DNA of 64,000 nucleotides from Propionibacteriaceae bacterium (GTDB taxonomy: Bacteria > Actinomycetota > Actinomycetes > Propionibacteriales > Propionibacteriaceae). Position numbers and translations under genes: made by a program. This document shows, piece after piece, positions 17,454 through 26,233 of the stretch (positions are counted from its first letter, which is position 1; each line of letters begins with the position of its first letter). A model generated the notes under the pieces. The model saw nothing but the letters and a program-made list of their open reading frames with translations, made no database searches and was not told the DNA's origin. The DNA is taken from positions 1 through 64,000 of the forward strand of contig JAOPXN010000116.1 of assembly GCA_025965155.1 (NCBI GenBank), read 5' to 3'.

Positions 17454-18461
17454 TTGCTTACCCTGAGCCCTCTGGTGTGGGCGGTGACTATCGGTCTGAT
17501 TCTGGCTCTTCTTGCGGTCGACCTCGTGCTCGCCGCGGTACGGCCACACCGGGTCGGCTTTCGTGAAGCGGCAGCCTGGTCGATCTTCTACGTCGCCGTC
17601 GCCGTCGCCTTCGGCATCTGGTTCACCGTCGCCTACGGAGGAAACTTCGGCACCCAGTTCTTCGCGGGCTACATAGTCGAAAAGAGCCTGTCGGTCGATA
17701 ACTTATTTGTGTTCGTGATCATCATGAGCACGTTTGCCGTGCCTGAGGAGCACCAGCACAAGGTCCTGACCTTCGGCATCATCTTGGCCCTCATCATGCG
17801 TGCCATCTTCATTGCCGTTGGCGCCGCGCTGCTGTCGCTGTTCTCATTCATGTTCTTGCTGTTCGGGCTGCTCTTGATCTACACCGCGGTCCAGCTGTTC
17901 CGACATCGCGATGAGGATCCCGACGTTGAGGACAACGTGGTGATTCGGACCGCCCGCCGGGTTCTGCCGATAACGCCGACGTACGTGGGAGGCCGCCTGC
18001 TGACGCGGGTCGACGGTCGGCGGATGGCAACCCCACTGGTTCTTGTCCTGCTTGCGATCGGCAGCATCGACCTGCTGTTTGCTCTTGACTCGATCCCGGC
18101 GGTGTTCGGGGTCACGTCCGAGGCCTACATCGTCTTCGTCGCGAACGCATTTGCGCTACTCGGCCTGCGGGCGCTGTTCTTCCTGGTGAAGGGCCTATTG
18201 GACCGCCTGGTCTACCTGTCCACCGGCTTGTCCATCATCTTGGCGTTCATCGGCGTGAAACTGATCCTGCATTGGGCCCACGTCGACATCGACCCTCGGG
18301 TACCGGAGATCTCCATCACCGTCAGCCTGAGCGTCATTGTTGGAGTGCTTCTCATCGTCACCGTCGCCAGCCTGGTCAAGACTCGCCGCGACCCTGCCGC
18401 CCGGGCTCACGCCGGATCGCTGCGAGCGTCCGACCCGAACGTCGATCACCCAGATCAGTGA
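17454..18461 (+). CDS. TerC family integral membrane protein (metal ion export)
   Basis: 335 residues with about nine membrane segments. The start is a TTG preceded by GGGAGGAAAG. Family landmarks are EKSLSVDNLFVFVIIMSTF and SIDLLFALDSIPAVFGVT, whose membrane-embedded Asp and Asn residues are the conserved ion-binding positions of TerC/Alx proteins. Relatives export manganese or confer tellurite resistance, and some work at the secretion machinery for metalloprotein loading. The C-terminal tail (RRDPAARAHAGS...) is cytoplasmic and basic. It is a single gene on the plus strand. I looked for a yybP-ykoY-like manganese riboswitch in the 270-base upstream gap and could not recognise one. Confidence 0.93.
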   Translation: MLTLSPLVWAVTIGLILALLAVDLVLAAVRPHRVGFREAAAWSIFYVAVAVAFGIWFTVAYGGNFGTQFFAGYIVEKSLSVDNLFVFVIIMSTFAVPEEHQHKVLTFGIILALIMRAIFIAVGAALLSLFSFMFLLFGLLLIYTAVQLFRHRDEDPDVEDNVVIRTARRVLPITPTYVGGRLLTRVDGRRMATPLVLVLLAIGSIDLLFALDSIPAVFGVTSEAYIVFVANAFALLGLRALFFLVKGLLDRLVYLSTGLSIILAFIGVKLILHWAHVDIDPRVPEISITVSLSVIVGVLLIVTVASLVKTRRDPAARAHAGSLRASDPNVDHPDQ

Positions 18462-18702
18462 GCAGTTTTGAGGAAAGACTGCGGGTTCGCTGAGCATCCG
18501 GTGCGGGGCAGCAGCGCGACTCGGAAGGTTGGCCCCTGAGGCTACCTGCATGACTAACTATCTCGGGCGGACTGGTGCGGCGGCGAAGGGGAACGGAGCC
18601 CGGCGTGTATCACCTGTGCCGAGAAGCGGCACCCTACGGCTGGTTACGTCTCCGCCTAACCGCCGCCTTCAGCTCCACACCCAATGACGGGAGAAGCCAT
18701 TC

Positions 18703-19041
18703 ATGTCTGTCGATTTCGTGGTCCCGCAGGCCACTGCCTCCAGCCCCGGGCACGGATCCCTGGTCCCGCTTCGCCAGCCCCACACCGTGCTGGACGGCCA
18801 GCAGGCGTTCATCAGCGACTGCGCGAGGGTCATGCTGAAGGCGAGCGCAAGCGGTCAGCGGCTGGTGGTGGCGCTGTACCTGGCGCTGACCTATCACGTC
18901 GCCGCCGTGAGCACCGCCGAGGACGGCACTGTCCATCTGACCTGCTGCGAATGTCGTTCGGACGGTCGCGAGCCGGGGGCCCAGTACCCATGTCCGACCG
19001 CGCAGCAGGCGTTCTGGGCGCTGGATGCAGTGCTGAGCTGA
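18703..19041 (+). CDS. Hypothetical protein with C-terminal cysteine cluster
   Basis: 112 residues. GGGAGAAG precedes the ATG at good spacing. The N-terminal third is polar, the centre (ASGQRLVVALYLALTYHVAAV) is a moderately hydrophobic helix, and the end contains CCECR followed by YPCPTAQQAF, four cysteines that could bind zinc or form disulphides. No signal peptide or convincing membrane segment is evident. It sits alone between TerC and a converging DUF4386 gene. I do not recognise the family. Confidence 0.7.
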   Translation: MSVDFVVPQATASSPGHGSLVPLRQPHTVLDGQQAFISDCARVMLKASASGQRLVVALYLALTYHVAAVSTAEDGTVHLTCCECRSDGREPGAQYPCPTAQQAFWALDAVLS

Positions 19042-19076
19042 GGGGTGCACGCTCGCCGCGAACTGTGATCCAGCTG

Positions 19077-19835
19077 TCAGACCACCGACTCGGTCGCTGC
19101 CTTCCTGCGGGAATCTGCGGTGGCACGGAGGGGGAGCAGGATGGCGAGGCCGAGTGCGGCGACCCACAGGCCCCAGCCGGAGCTGCCCAGCAGACCGGCC
19201 AGGTCCCAGACCGGGAATCCAGGTACGGCCGTGGCGAGGACGTCGCCCTGGTTCAGCAGGTACAAGGCGCTGACCAGCAGCCCCGCAACGCCGACCCACC
19301 GTGGCAACAGCCTGTCGCGCAGAATCAACACACTGATGGTGACCGACCAGGCCACCGCCAGCAGCTGGCCAAGGTGCTCGCCGAGGAGCGCGCCGCCGAA
19401 CTGGTGCTGTGCAGTCCAGGCGGCGTCCACGGCTGCCTTCGTACTGGCGTCTCCGCCGGCGTAGGACTGTGCCAACGGTGGGACTACGAACACCCAGCGC
19501 AGAAACCCGGCCAGCGAGAGGACCACCGAGGTGGCGCCGACCCAGGTAGCAGCGCGCATCACGGGGTCCTCAGCCCGCCCCAAAGCCGCCGGAAGAAGCA
19601 GCACGGGGACAGCCAGGATGGCGTACGTCCACGCCGTGGCAAACCAGGTCCAGATCAGGCTCGTGCCACCGGCGACGAAGCTTGGTAGCACCACACTCGC
19701 CGGCTCGCGAAGGATGTCGGGCCAGTCGAACGTCGAGGACAGGACCGACGCCGCCACTGCGAAGGCGACAGCGCCGAGAATGAATAAGACGCCCGTTGTC
19801 CGGCGAACGTTGCTGCTCGCGTCTGTCGATGTCAT
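19077..19835 (-). CDS. DUF4386-like integral membrane protein
   Basis: 252 residues from the ATG at 19835, preceded by GGGGGAAGCC; the open frame extends upstream but antisense to the response-regulator gene. Six or more hydrophobic helices are visible: VLFILGAVAFAVAASVL, WAYAILAVPVLLLPAAL, VVLSLAGFLRWVFVVPPL and others. The layout and the L-x-R-W-V-F and H-x-F-G-G-A-L-L-G-E-H segments resemble DUF4386 membrane proteins. The function of the family is unknown. Its promoter region is shared with the divergent receiver-domain gene at 19986, so the two may be regulated together. Confidence 0.8.
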   Translation of the reverse strand: MTSTDASSNVRRTTGVLFILGAVAFAVAASVLSSTFDWPDILREPASVVLPSFVAGGTSLIWTWFATAWTYAILAVPVLLLPAALGRAEDPVMRAATWVGATSVVLSLAGFLRWVFVVPPLAQSYAGGDASTKAAVDAAWTAQHQFGGALLGEHLGQLLAVAWSVTISVLILRDRLLPRWVGVAGLLVSALYLLNQGDVLATAVPGFPVWDLAGLLGSSGWGLWVAALGLAILLPLRATADSRRKAATESVV

Positions 19836-19985
19836 GGCTTCCCCCGCCGCCAGCCTAACCGCTTCGGACGGCTCCGTCCGAGAAAAGTTTGGTCGAGCTG
19901 GGCGGCATTGCTTCAGCGGGCCCCCTTTTGGGCCTAGACTGCCGGAAGGCAATGATGCCTGAGAGTTTCCGGGGGGAAATCGGCA

Positions 19986-20585
19986 ATGAGTGAGAACTTC
20001 GTTGGCAACCACGCGTGCGGTGAGGTGCCCGCATCCCAGATAACGACGATCGTGATCGTTGACGACAACGCCATGTTTGCCAGCCTGCTGTCTGCGGCGC
20101 TGAACAGTGCGCCTGATCTGCGGTGCGTCGGCACGGCATCGACCTCGGCGGAGGGCATCAGCGTGACTGCCGCCCTCAAGCCGGACATCGTCATCATGGA
20201 CATTCAGATGTCCGGGCAGGACGGACTGGTGGCGACCAGCCAGATACGTGAGGCCGCTCCTGACACCGTGGTTGTCGTGGTGTCCGCCCACCACGACGCA
20301 GCCTGGGTTGCCCGTGCCGCCCAGGCGGGCGCGGCAGCATTCGTCGCGAAGAACGGCATGCTGAAAGAGATGACGGATGTACTCCGGCGCGTGAGGTCAG
20401 GCGAGAACCTCCTGGACCCTCCGCGAGCAGCCCGACCGAGCCTGGCGGCCAGCCCGAAACGTGAACCCGTACCCGCCCTCGACGCCCAGCCCCGTGGCGC
20501 TACGCGTGTTCCTGGCAACAGCAGACACACCGGTCGTGGCCTCACCAGGGCGCTCCGCTCCAAGCTGCACGCGGCCATGAGCTGA
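19986..20585 (+). CDS. Single-domain response regulator with basic C-terminal tail
   Basis: 199 residues. The receiver domain spans about 20-135 with the acidic pair D26-D27 (VIVDDNAM), phosphoacceptor D72 (VIMDIQMSGQDG), the Ser of VVVVSAHHD and K122 (FVAKNGM). Instead of the expected LuxR helix-turn-helix, the remaining 60 residues are Pro/Arg/Ser-rich and probably disordered (PRAARPSLAASPKREP, RGLTRALRSKLHAAMS). GGGGGGAAATCGGCA precedes the start. No histidine kinase is nearby. It may act by protein-protein contact, or be a degraded NarL-type regulator that lost its DNA-binding domain. The divergent neighbour is the DUF4386 gene. Confidence 0.88.
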   Translation: MSENFVGNHACGEVPASQITTIVIVDDNAMFASLLSAALNSAPDLRCVGTASTSAEGISVTAALKPDIVIMDIQMSGQDGLVATSQIREAAPDTVVVVVSAHHDAAWVARAAQAGAAAFVAKNGMLKEMTDVLRRVRSGENLLDPPRAARPSLAASPKREPVPALDAQPRGATRVPGNSRHTGRGLTRALRSKLHAAMS

Positions 20586-20627
20586 GGCTGGATTCACCTT
20601 CGAGCAGTCGACGGTGTCGGGCTGAGG

Positions 20628-21728
20628 TCATGGGTTGATTGCCCAGAAGATGAAGGCCGCCAGCAAGACGAGATGAACTCCGCCCTGCAGCCGGGTCGCT
20701 CGACCGGGCACGACGGTCAGCACGCTGACAATGACTGTCAGCGCCAGCAGCACCATCTGTGTCGGACCAAGACCGAGCAGCAGCGGCCCCTCTAGCCAAA
20801 TTGTGGCCACAGCGATGGCCGGGATGGTCAGCCCGATGCTGGCCATCGCGGAGCCGAGCGCGAGGTTCAGACTGATCTGGATCCGGTTCTGCCTCGCGGC
20901 CCGAACGGCTGCGAGGGTCTCAGGTAGCAGGACCAGCAATGCGATGACGACGCCGACGAATGACGGCGGGAAACCCACGGCCTCCACGCCGGCCTCGATA
21001 GCCGGGGACTCCACTTTCGCCAGCCCGACAACGGCTACCAGCGAGATGACCAACAAGATCAAGCTTGTCCGGGCAGCGTGCGCGCTCGGAGGCTCCGCAT
21101 GCTCATCAGCCGCCACCGTCCCACCGCCCGGCGCCACCGGGAGGAAGAAGTCACGGTGCTGGACGGTCTGGGTGACGACGAACATCACGTACAGCAGCAG
21201 CGATGCCACCGCGGCGAACGCCAGCTGGGCGGGAGAGAACTGCGGCCCTGGCCTGCTGGTGGTGAAGTTCGGAAGCACCAGGCTCAAGGTGGCCAAGGCT
21301 GCCACCGTGGCGAGGGCCGCGCCGGTGCCCTCGGCATTGAACAACGTCACCCCGTATCGCAGCGCGCCGACCAGCAAGGAGATGCCAACGATCCCGTTGG
21401 CCGTGATCATCAGCGCAGCGAACACCGTGTCCCGCGCAAGCGAGGCGGTCTCAGGTCCCCCGGACACCATCAAGGTGACGATCAACGCCACTTCGATCAA
21501 CGTGACCGCGACGGCGAGAACGAGAGATCCGAAGGGCTCACCCACCCGATGCGCAACGACTTCAGCGTGCTGAACCGCAGCCAGGACTGCGGCTGCCAGG
21601 ACCACTGACACCGCCACCACGAGCACCGGACCCAGATGGCGCCCCCAGGTGAGCCCCAACACCACTATCGCGACGATGGGCACCACCGTCGTCCAGGAGA
21701 TTCGAGGCATGCGCTTCTGGGTGACCAT
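20628..21728 (-). CDS. Calcium/proton antiporter (CaCA family, ChaA-like)
   Basis: 366 residues from MVTQKRMPRISW; frame sequence upstream of 21728 runs antisense through the neighbouring gene and was rejected. About eleven membrane helices in two repeats are seen. The conserved alpha-repeats are GEPFGSLVLAVAVTLIEVALIV and the second-half VLLPETLAAVRAARQNRIQISLNLALGSAMASIGLTIPA, where the Glu residues (LIEVAL, LLPETL) form the ion pathway. Relatives exchange Ca2+ or Na+ for protons. The gene starts 25 bases after the phosphoribosyltransferase stop on the same strand, so the two form an operon. Confidence 0.92.
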   Translation of the reverse strand: MVTQKRMPRISWTTVVPIVAIVVLGLTWGRHLGPVLVVAVSVVLAAAVLAAVQHAEVVAHRVGEPFGSLVLAVAVTLIEVALIVTLMVSGGPETASLARDTVFAALMITANGIVGISLLVGALRYGVTLFNAEGTGAALATVAALATLSLVLPNFTTSRPGPQFSPAQLAFAAVASLLLYVMFVVTQTVQHRDFFLPVAPGGGTVAADEHAEPPSAHAARTSLILLVISLVAVVGLAKVESPAIEAGVEAVGFPPSFVGVVIALLVLLPETLAAVRAARQNRIQISLNLALGSAMASIGLTIPAIAVATIWLEGPLLLGLGPTQMVLLALTVIVSVLTVVPGRATRLQGGVHLVLLAAFIFWAINP

Positions 21729-21753
21729 GCACCAACCTTTCCAGATCGGCCTC

Positions 21754-22428
21754 CTAGCCCGACGAACCGGCTGGTCGATCCCGCTGCTGCAACCGCCGTG
21801 CCGCCGCGTCCAGCAGGTCCACCACCTCATCATCAGTGGTCTGGGAGAAGTCGCGGTAGTGGCAGCCCACCCCGACGAAGTGCGCCGGAGTTGAGACACA
21901 GACCACCTCATCGGCACCCGGCAACCCACGTAGCGCGTCGGCCGGGGCCACTGGTGCGGCCAGAACCACTTTGGTAGCGCCCAGCTGTCGCGCGACCATG
22001 CAGGCCACCCGGGCTGTTGAGCCGGTAGCAATGCCATCGTCGACTATGACGGCGACGCGGCCGTGCAGGTCGACCCGTTCCCGGCCTGGGCGCAGCCGGG
22101 TCACCCGTTCCTGCAGGCGGACGGCTTCTCGTGCTTCAACTGTGCGCAGCTCCTGTTCGCTGACCCGTGAGCGCGCCAGCAGGTCGGCGTTGTGGATTCG
22201 AGCCCCTCCTTCACCGATCGCGCCCATGGCGAGCTCAGGCTGGCGCGGGAACCCGAGCTTGCGGACAATGATGACGTCGAGCGGTGCGTCCAGAGCCTTG
22301 GCCACCTCGAAGGCGACGCGCACTCCGCCGCGCGGCAGACCTAGGATGACGACCGGTTCACTGCGCAGATAGTCAAGCCGCCGTGCCAGCTGACGACCCG
22401 CGTCAGCACGGTCCACGAACTTGGTCAT
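21754..22428 (-). CDS. Phosphoribosyltransferase domain protein
   Basis: 224 residues starting MTKFVDRADAGRQLA. The type I PRT fold is recognised from VVILGLPRGGVRVAFEVAKAL, the DVIIVRKLG strand and the PRPP-binding loop VIVDDGIATGSTARVA. The C-terminal part ends in VCVSTPAHFVGVGCHYRDFSQTTDDEV, as in the small actinobacterial PRT proteins often placed beside dienelactone hydrolases or stress genes. The true substrate is unknown; many of these are not nucleotide salvage enzymes. It is the first gene of a unit with the CaCA antiporter. The upstream dehydrogenase gene ends about 67 bases before it on the same strand. Confidence 0.88.
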   Translation of the reverse strand: MTKFVDRADAGRQLARRLDYLRSEPVVILGLPRGGVRVAFEVAKALDAPLDVIIVRKLGFPRQPELAMGAIGEGGARIHNADLLARSRVSEQELRTVEAREAVRLQERVTRLRPGRERVDLHGRVAVIVDDGIATGSTARVACMVARQLGATKVVLAAPVAPADALRGLPGADEVVCVSTPAHFVGVGCHYRDFSQTTDDEVVDLLDAAARRLQQRDRPAGSSG

Positions 22429-22495
22429 CCTTTGATCGTCCAAGCAGGCCCGGTGCGGCGCAAGTGTCTGCAGTCCGGACCCTAGCTGCGGCCGA

Positions 22496-23473
22496 TCAGT
22501 AACCGACGGCGAGATCCACAACGTTGGTCATCGGCTCGTCGGCGGCAAACCGGCGGATGTTGTCCACAAACAGGCGAAGCCCTCGGTCTCGCCCGGCGGG
22601 GGAGGAGCCTGACATGTGAGGGGAGACGACCATAGTTGGCAGAGCCCACGCAGGATGATCGCTCGGCAGCGGCTCCGTCGTCCAGGCGTCCAGCGCCGCG
22701 CCGCCCAGGGTCTGCTCGCGCAGCGCCTGCACTAGAGCGTCCTCGTCGATTGTTGCACCGCGGCCCACGTTCAGCAGCCAGGCGCCAGGCTTGAAGCTGT
22801 CCAGCTCGGGAGTGCTGATCATCTTCGTGGTTTCGGCAGTGAGCGGGAGAGTCGATACGACGAAGTCGGCGTCGGGCAGCAGGTCACGCCACGCGTCCCC
22901 TTGGACCACCCGTTCGGTGTGATCGACCGGGCGGCCCTTGCGGTTGGACCCCCAGATCCGCATCCCGAAGGCCGCTGCACGGCTAATGATCTCCTGACCG
23001 ATACCCCCGGTGCCGAGCACGAGCAGCGTCTTGCCGTAGAGCTCATCTGCCGGTATGTCGTCCGCCCAGCGGCGCTCGTGCTGGGCCTCCCGCACGAGAT
23101 GGGTCTGCTTAACGGCGGTCAGCATGGTGGTCAGCACCCACTCGGCGATGGGGATGGCGAAGACGCCGGCGGCATTGGTCAAGGTGATCTTCCGCTCGGC
23201 CAGCTCAGCCAGCGGCCATCGTTCGATCCCCGCGCCAGGGCTGTGCAGCCAGCGCAGCTTCGTCGCTTGGTCCAGCAGCGTCTGGAACCCGTCGTCGTCG
23301 AGGTCCCATCGGATAGCGGCGTCCGCCGCCGTCAGATCGGCACCGGCCGCCTTCGAGTCAACCGCCAGCAGCTCGACATCGGCAGACCCTGGGCGGGTGC
23401 GGCTGTCCGGCACCTCGTCCAGCAAGGACTGGATGTCATCGACGATTGACTGGCTGACTACAACCCTGACCAT
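22496..23473 (-). CDS. D-isomer-specific 2-hydroxyacid dehydrogenase
   Basis: 325 residues. The NAD-binding motif is LVLGTGGIGQEIISRAAAFGM (about residues 152-170). Catalytic residues are read from VGRGATIDED (Arg), the Glu of TTEPLP and the His of VVSPHMSGSSP. Substrate-side segments include WLHSPGAGIERW and TNAAGVFAIPIAEWVL. It resembles the glyoxylate/hydroxypyruvate reductase-like branch that reduces 2-keto acids with NADH or NADPH. A TATGCT hexamer lies exactly 6 bases before the ATG, indicating a leaderless transcript and supporting the start at 23473 over a longer frame. Confidence 0.93.
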   Translation of the reverse strand: MVRVVVSQSIVDDIQSLLDEVPDSRTRPGSADVELLAVDSKAAGADLTAADAAIRWDLDDDGFQTLLDQATKLRWLHSPGAGIERWPLAELAERKITLTNAAGVFAIPIAEWVLTTMLTAVKQTHLVREAQHERRWADDIPADELYGKTLLVLGTGGIGQEIISRAAAFGMRIWGSNRKGRPVDHTERVVQGDAWRDLLPDADFVVSTLPLTAETTKMISTPELDSFKPGAWLLNVGRGATIDEDALVQALREQTLGGAALDAWTTEPLPSDHPAWALPTMVVSPHMSGSSPAGRDRGLRLFVDNIRRFAADEPMTNVVDLAVGY

Positions 23474-23479
23474 GCCGGG

Positions 23480-23485
23480 AGCATA
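23480..23485 (-). promoter_or_regulatory. -10 element, leaderless start of the 2-hydroxyacid dehydrogenase
   Basis: TATGCT on the minus strand followed by 6 bases (cccggc) and the ATG at 23473, so transcription should begin at the A of the start codon. No clear -35 is seen. Confidence 0.45.
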
Positions 23486-23507
23486 TCGACGGCCGCTTCG
23501 TTCAGGG

Positions 23508-24845
23508 TCACTTGTCCAAGGGCACACCCCGCCGTTCGGGCAGACCCCAGGTGGCGAGAGCTGCGACGCCGAAGAAGACGGCGAACACAGCGAAGACCAC
23601 CGTGTTGCCGCCTAGATCGCTGAGCATCGGCACCGACAATGGCGCAAGAATGGAGCCAATTCGGCCAAACCCGGTGGCCCAGCCCGAGCCCGTCGCTCGG
23701 AAGGCGGTCGGATACACCTCCGGAGTGATGGCGTACAACGCTCCCCACGCACCAAGGTTGAAGAACGAGAGCGCGACGCCACCGGCCACCATCGTGGTGG
23801 TGCTGTCAGCCGTGCCGAAGACGATCGCCGACGCGGCAGATCCGATCAAGAACACCGACAGTGTGGGCCGCCGCCCCCAGACCTCCACCAACACCGCGGC
23901 GGCTGCGTAGCCCGGTAGCTGCGCCAGGGTGATGAGAAGTGTGAAGCCGAACGACCGGACCAGGTCCAGCCCGGATGCCACCAGCAACGTGGGCAGCCAG
24001 ATGAATGCTCCGTAGTACGAGAAGTTGATGCCGAACCAGACCAGCCACAGGCAGGCGGTACGCGGACGCAGTGCGGCGCGCCAGAGCACTCGCGGACCGG
24101 GAACGGGCTCCGGCTCGGTCCGCTGTGCCGCGGGCGGGCTCTCCGGGGACGCAACGCCCGCCGACCGCTCGAACCGCCGCACTGCCTCCTCGGCCTCGCC
24201 CAGCCGGCCGCGCGCTTCAAGAAAGCGCACCGATTCCGGGAGCCCGAGCCGCACCACGACCGCATAGACAGTGGGGGCTGCTCCGAGGGCCAGGGCCCAC
24301 CGCCAACCGTTGGGTGACGTCGGGATGACGAAGTAGCCGATCAGCGCGGCGAAGACCCATCCAACCGCCCAGAACGCCTCCAGCAGCACCACCACCCGTC
24401 CACGGATCTTGGCTGGGGCGAACTCACTCACCAACGTTGCCGCAACCGGAAGTTCGGCACCGAGGCCGAGTCCGATCAAGAACCGGAAGACAAGGAGCGC
24501 CGCCACCGACCAGGACAGCGCTGCTGCTCCGGTGGCGAGGCCGTAGATCAGCAGCGTGACCGCAAAGACCTGACGACGCCCGATCCGGTCGGCGAGTAGA
24601 CCGCCGATGCTGGCGCCGATCGCCATCCCGATGAAGCCGATGGAGCCGATCCAGGACAGCGTGGTGGTATCGAGCTTCCACTGGACGGCCAAAGCCGCCA
24701 TGACGAAGCTGATGAGCCCTACGTCCATCGCGTCGAGCGCCCAGCCGATGCCTGACCCGACGACCAGCCGGCCGTGCTGTCTGCTGAACGGAAGTCGCTC
24801 GAGCCGCTCGCTGCGGCTCAGTCTCAGCTCAGTAGGCGTGCTCAT
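23508..24845 (-). CDS. MFS transporter, sugar/organic-acid type
   Basis: 445 residues with twelve membrane segments. GLLADRIGRRQV is the MFS motif A after segment 2, and GLGLGAELPVAATLVSEFAPAKIRGR carries the sugar-porter/PcaK-like motif. The N-terminus (RLERLPFSRQHGRLVVGSGIGWALDAMDVGLISFV) resembles NiaP-like and aromatic-acid carriers. A long central loop (RRFERSAGVASPESPPAAQRTE) separates the halves. The substrate is likely a small carboxylic or aromatic acid, not a polysaccharide fragment. It lies 34 bases upstream of the 2-hydroxyacid dehydrogenase on the same strand, but the latter seems to have its own promoter. Confidence 0.9.
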   Translation of the reverse strand: MSTPTELRLSRSERLERLPFSRQHGRLVVGSGIGWALDAMDVGLISFVMAALAVQWKLDTTTLSWIGSIGFIGMAIGASIGGLLADRIGRRQVFAVTLLIYGLATGAAALSWSVAALLVFRFLIGLGLGAELPVAATLVSEFAPAKIRGRVVVLLEAFWAVGWVFAALIGYFVIPTSPNGWRWALALGAAPTVYAVVVRLGLPESVRFLEARGRLGEAEEAVRRFERSAGVASPESPPAAQRTEPEPVPGPRVLWRAALRPRTACLWLVWFGINFSYYGAFIWLPTLLVASGLDLVRSFGFTLLITLAQLPGYAAAAVLVEVWGRRPTLSVFLIGSAASAIVFGTADSTTTMVAGGVALSFFNLGAWGALYAITPEVYPTAFRATGSGWATGFGRIGSILAPLSVPMLSDLGGNTVVFAVFAVFFGVAALATWGLPERRGVPLDK

Positions 24846-24893
24846 GTAGGAGTTGTACCCCGAGACCGGGATAAGACATCAGCGGCCCAGAGC

Positions 24894-25337
24894 TCAGCGA
24901 CGCCGCCAGCCGATCAGGGCCCGGGTCACCGCCAGCAGCACGAAAAGGAGCTCGGCTACCAGTGTCACCAGCTGCGGGCCGTCCCAGATCTGCTCACGTA
25001 CCCCCGGCATCGGTCCGATCTGCGGAATACCGGGCCCATGGGCCACGATCAGCGCTCCCGCGGTGCCCGCCATCACAAGCGCGCCCACCAGCCAAACCAA
25101 TGGCGTGTCTCTAAGGAGCAGCCATACCGCAACCGCGGCGGTCAGAATGGCCTGGGCGACGAACTGTTTACCCAGGTTGAGCCCCGGCTGACTGGCGCCA
25201 TAGGAGGGTGCCAGCACGCCGTGCACCACCGCGGACACCAGCAGGGCGGCGACGCCTGCGTACCGAAGCACCCGGACGGTCGCGCTGGATGAGCCGCGCT
25301 GGCGAAGCCGCTTCGCGGAGCTGGTTTCGGTTGACAT
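24894..25337 (-). CDS. Four-helix integral membrane protein of unknown function
   Basis: 147 residues. AGAGGA precedes the ATG. Four hydrophobic helices are apparent: VLRYAGVAALLVSAVVHGVLA, KQFVAQAILTAAVAVWLLL, LVWLVGALVMAGTAGALIVAH and VTLVAELLFVLLAVTRALIGW. The first helix ends with His (VVHGVLAPSYG), and a second His follows helix 3 (AHGPGIPQIGPMPG), which might bind haem or metal. The overall pattern recalls small DoxX-like or DUF4383-like membrane proteins, but I do not assign it. It is transcribed alone, divergent from the DUF72 gene. Confidence 0.75.
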   Translation of the reverse strand: MSTETSSAKRLRQRGSSSATVRVLRYAGVAALLVSAVVHGVLAPSYGASQPGLNLGKQFVAQAILTAAVAVWLLLRDTPLVWLVGALVMAGTAGALIVAHGPGIPQIGPMPGVREQIWDGPQLVTLVAELLFVLLAVTRALIGWRRR

Positions 25338-25424
25338 GGATTCCTCTTCTCGCAGCGCGGCCCCCGGCAGGCGGGCCCTCTAACTCTCAAGACGAACGGC
25401 GCGGTCGCGGAGTTCACACCGGGC

Positions 25425-25430
25425 TACGCT
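25425..25430 (+). promoter_or_regulatory. -10 element, leaderless start of the DUF72 gene
   Basis: TACGCT followed by 6 bases (ttgtcc) and GTG at 25437. It decides the start: GTG at 25437 rather than the in-frame TTG at 25431. Confidence 0.45.
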
Positions 25431-25436
25431 TTGTCC

Positions 25437-26180
25437 GTGGCAGGGCCTACGCTACCGATACGGATCGGCACCTCGGGCTGGTCCTACGACCATTGGCAAG
25501 ACGTCTTGTATCCAGCTGGACTGCCGCCCCGTGACCGGCTTGCCCGGTACACGGCCGCTTTTGACACCGTCGAGCTGAACGCCAGCTTCTACCGCTGGCC
25601 CTCCGCCAGCACGTTCGCGTCGTGGCGCCGCCGCCTTCCTGAAGGCTTCGAGCTGACCGTGAAGGCGCCGCGAGGGTTGACGCACGGGAAACGTCTCTAT
25701 GCGCCGGAGGCATGGGTCCAACGGATCGTGGCCTGCTGGCACGAGCTGGGGGATCGGCGCGGCGTGCTGTTGGTGCAGCTGCACCCACAGCATGTCCGCG
25801 ATGACGCTCGGCTGGACTACTTCCTGAGGTTGCTGCCGCCGTGGGTCAAGGTCGCTGTGGAGTTTCGGCATCCGAGCTGGGTGGATGACACCGTCTTTGA
25901 GCTGCTGGTCCGCCATCGCGCGGCGTACTGCGTCATGAGTGGCGCCGGACTTCCCTGCGTCCTGCGGGCCACGACCAACTGGGTCTATCTGCGGTTTCAT
26001 GGCCCAGACCACCAGCATCTGTACGCGGGCTCGTACAGCGACGCCGATCTGTCGTGGTGGTCTGACCGCATCGCGGAATGGCGGCGCAGCGGGCTGAGCG
26101 TGTACGCCTACTTCAACAACGACGGCGGCGGCAATGCGGTGCGGAACAGCCTCCGGCTGCGCGAGCTCGCCGCCGCCTGA
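25437..26180 (+). CDS. DUF72 family protein
   Basis: 247 residues from the GTG at 25437. The DUF72 TIM-barrel pattern is clear: IRIGTSGWSYDHWQDVLYP at the start, FDTVELNASFYRWPS, GFELTVKAPRGLTH, VKVAVEFRHPSW and VYLRFHGPD, ending in VYAYFNNDGGGNAVRNSLRL. Conserved Glu, Asn, Lys, Glu-Phe-Arg-His and Asn residues sit at the barrel mouth as in sugar-isomerase folds, but the reaction of the family is not established to my knowledge. It is monocistronic and close to, but distinct from, the quinoprotein dehydrogenase gene that follows 53 bases later. Confidence 0.92.
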   Translation: MAGPTLPIRIGTSGWSYDHWQDVLYPAGLPPRDRLARYTAAFDTVELNASFYRWPSASTFASWRRRLPEGFELTVKAPRGLTHGKRLYAPEAWVQRIVACWHELGDRRGVLLVQLHPQHVRDDARLDYFLRLLPPWVKVAVEFRHPSWVDDTVFELLVRHRAAYCVMSGAGLPCVLRATTNWVYLRFHGPDHQHLYAGSYSDADLSWWSDRIAEWRRSGLSVYAYFNNDGGGNAVRNSLRLRELAAA

Positions 26181-26233
26181 GGAGCCCTAGACTGACCGGG
26201 GGACCGCTCATTCTCAATGAGGAGGACTGTTCG

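Noticed and set aside
18462-18482. Small hairpin GCAGT/ACTGC after TerC
   Set aside because: Five-base outer arms with a bulge; too weak to call a terminator.
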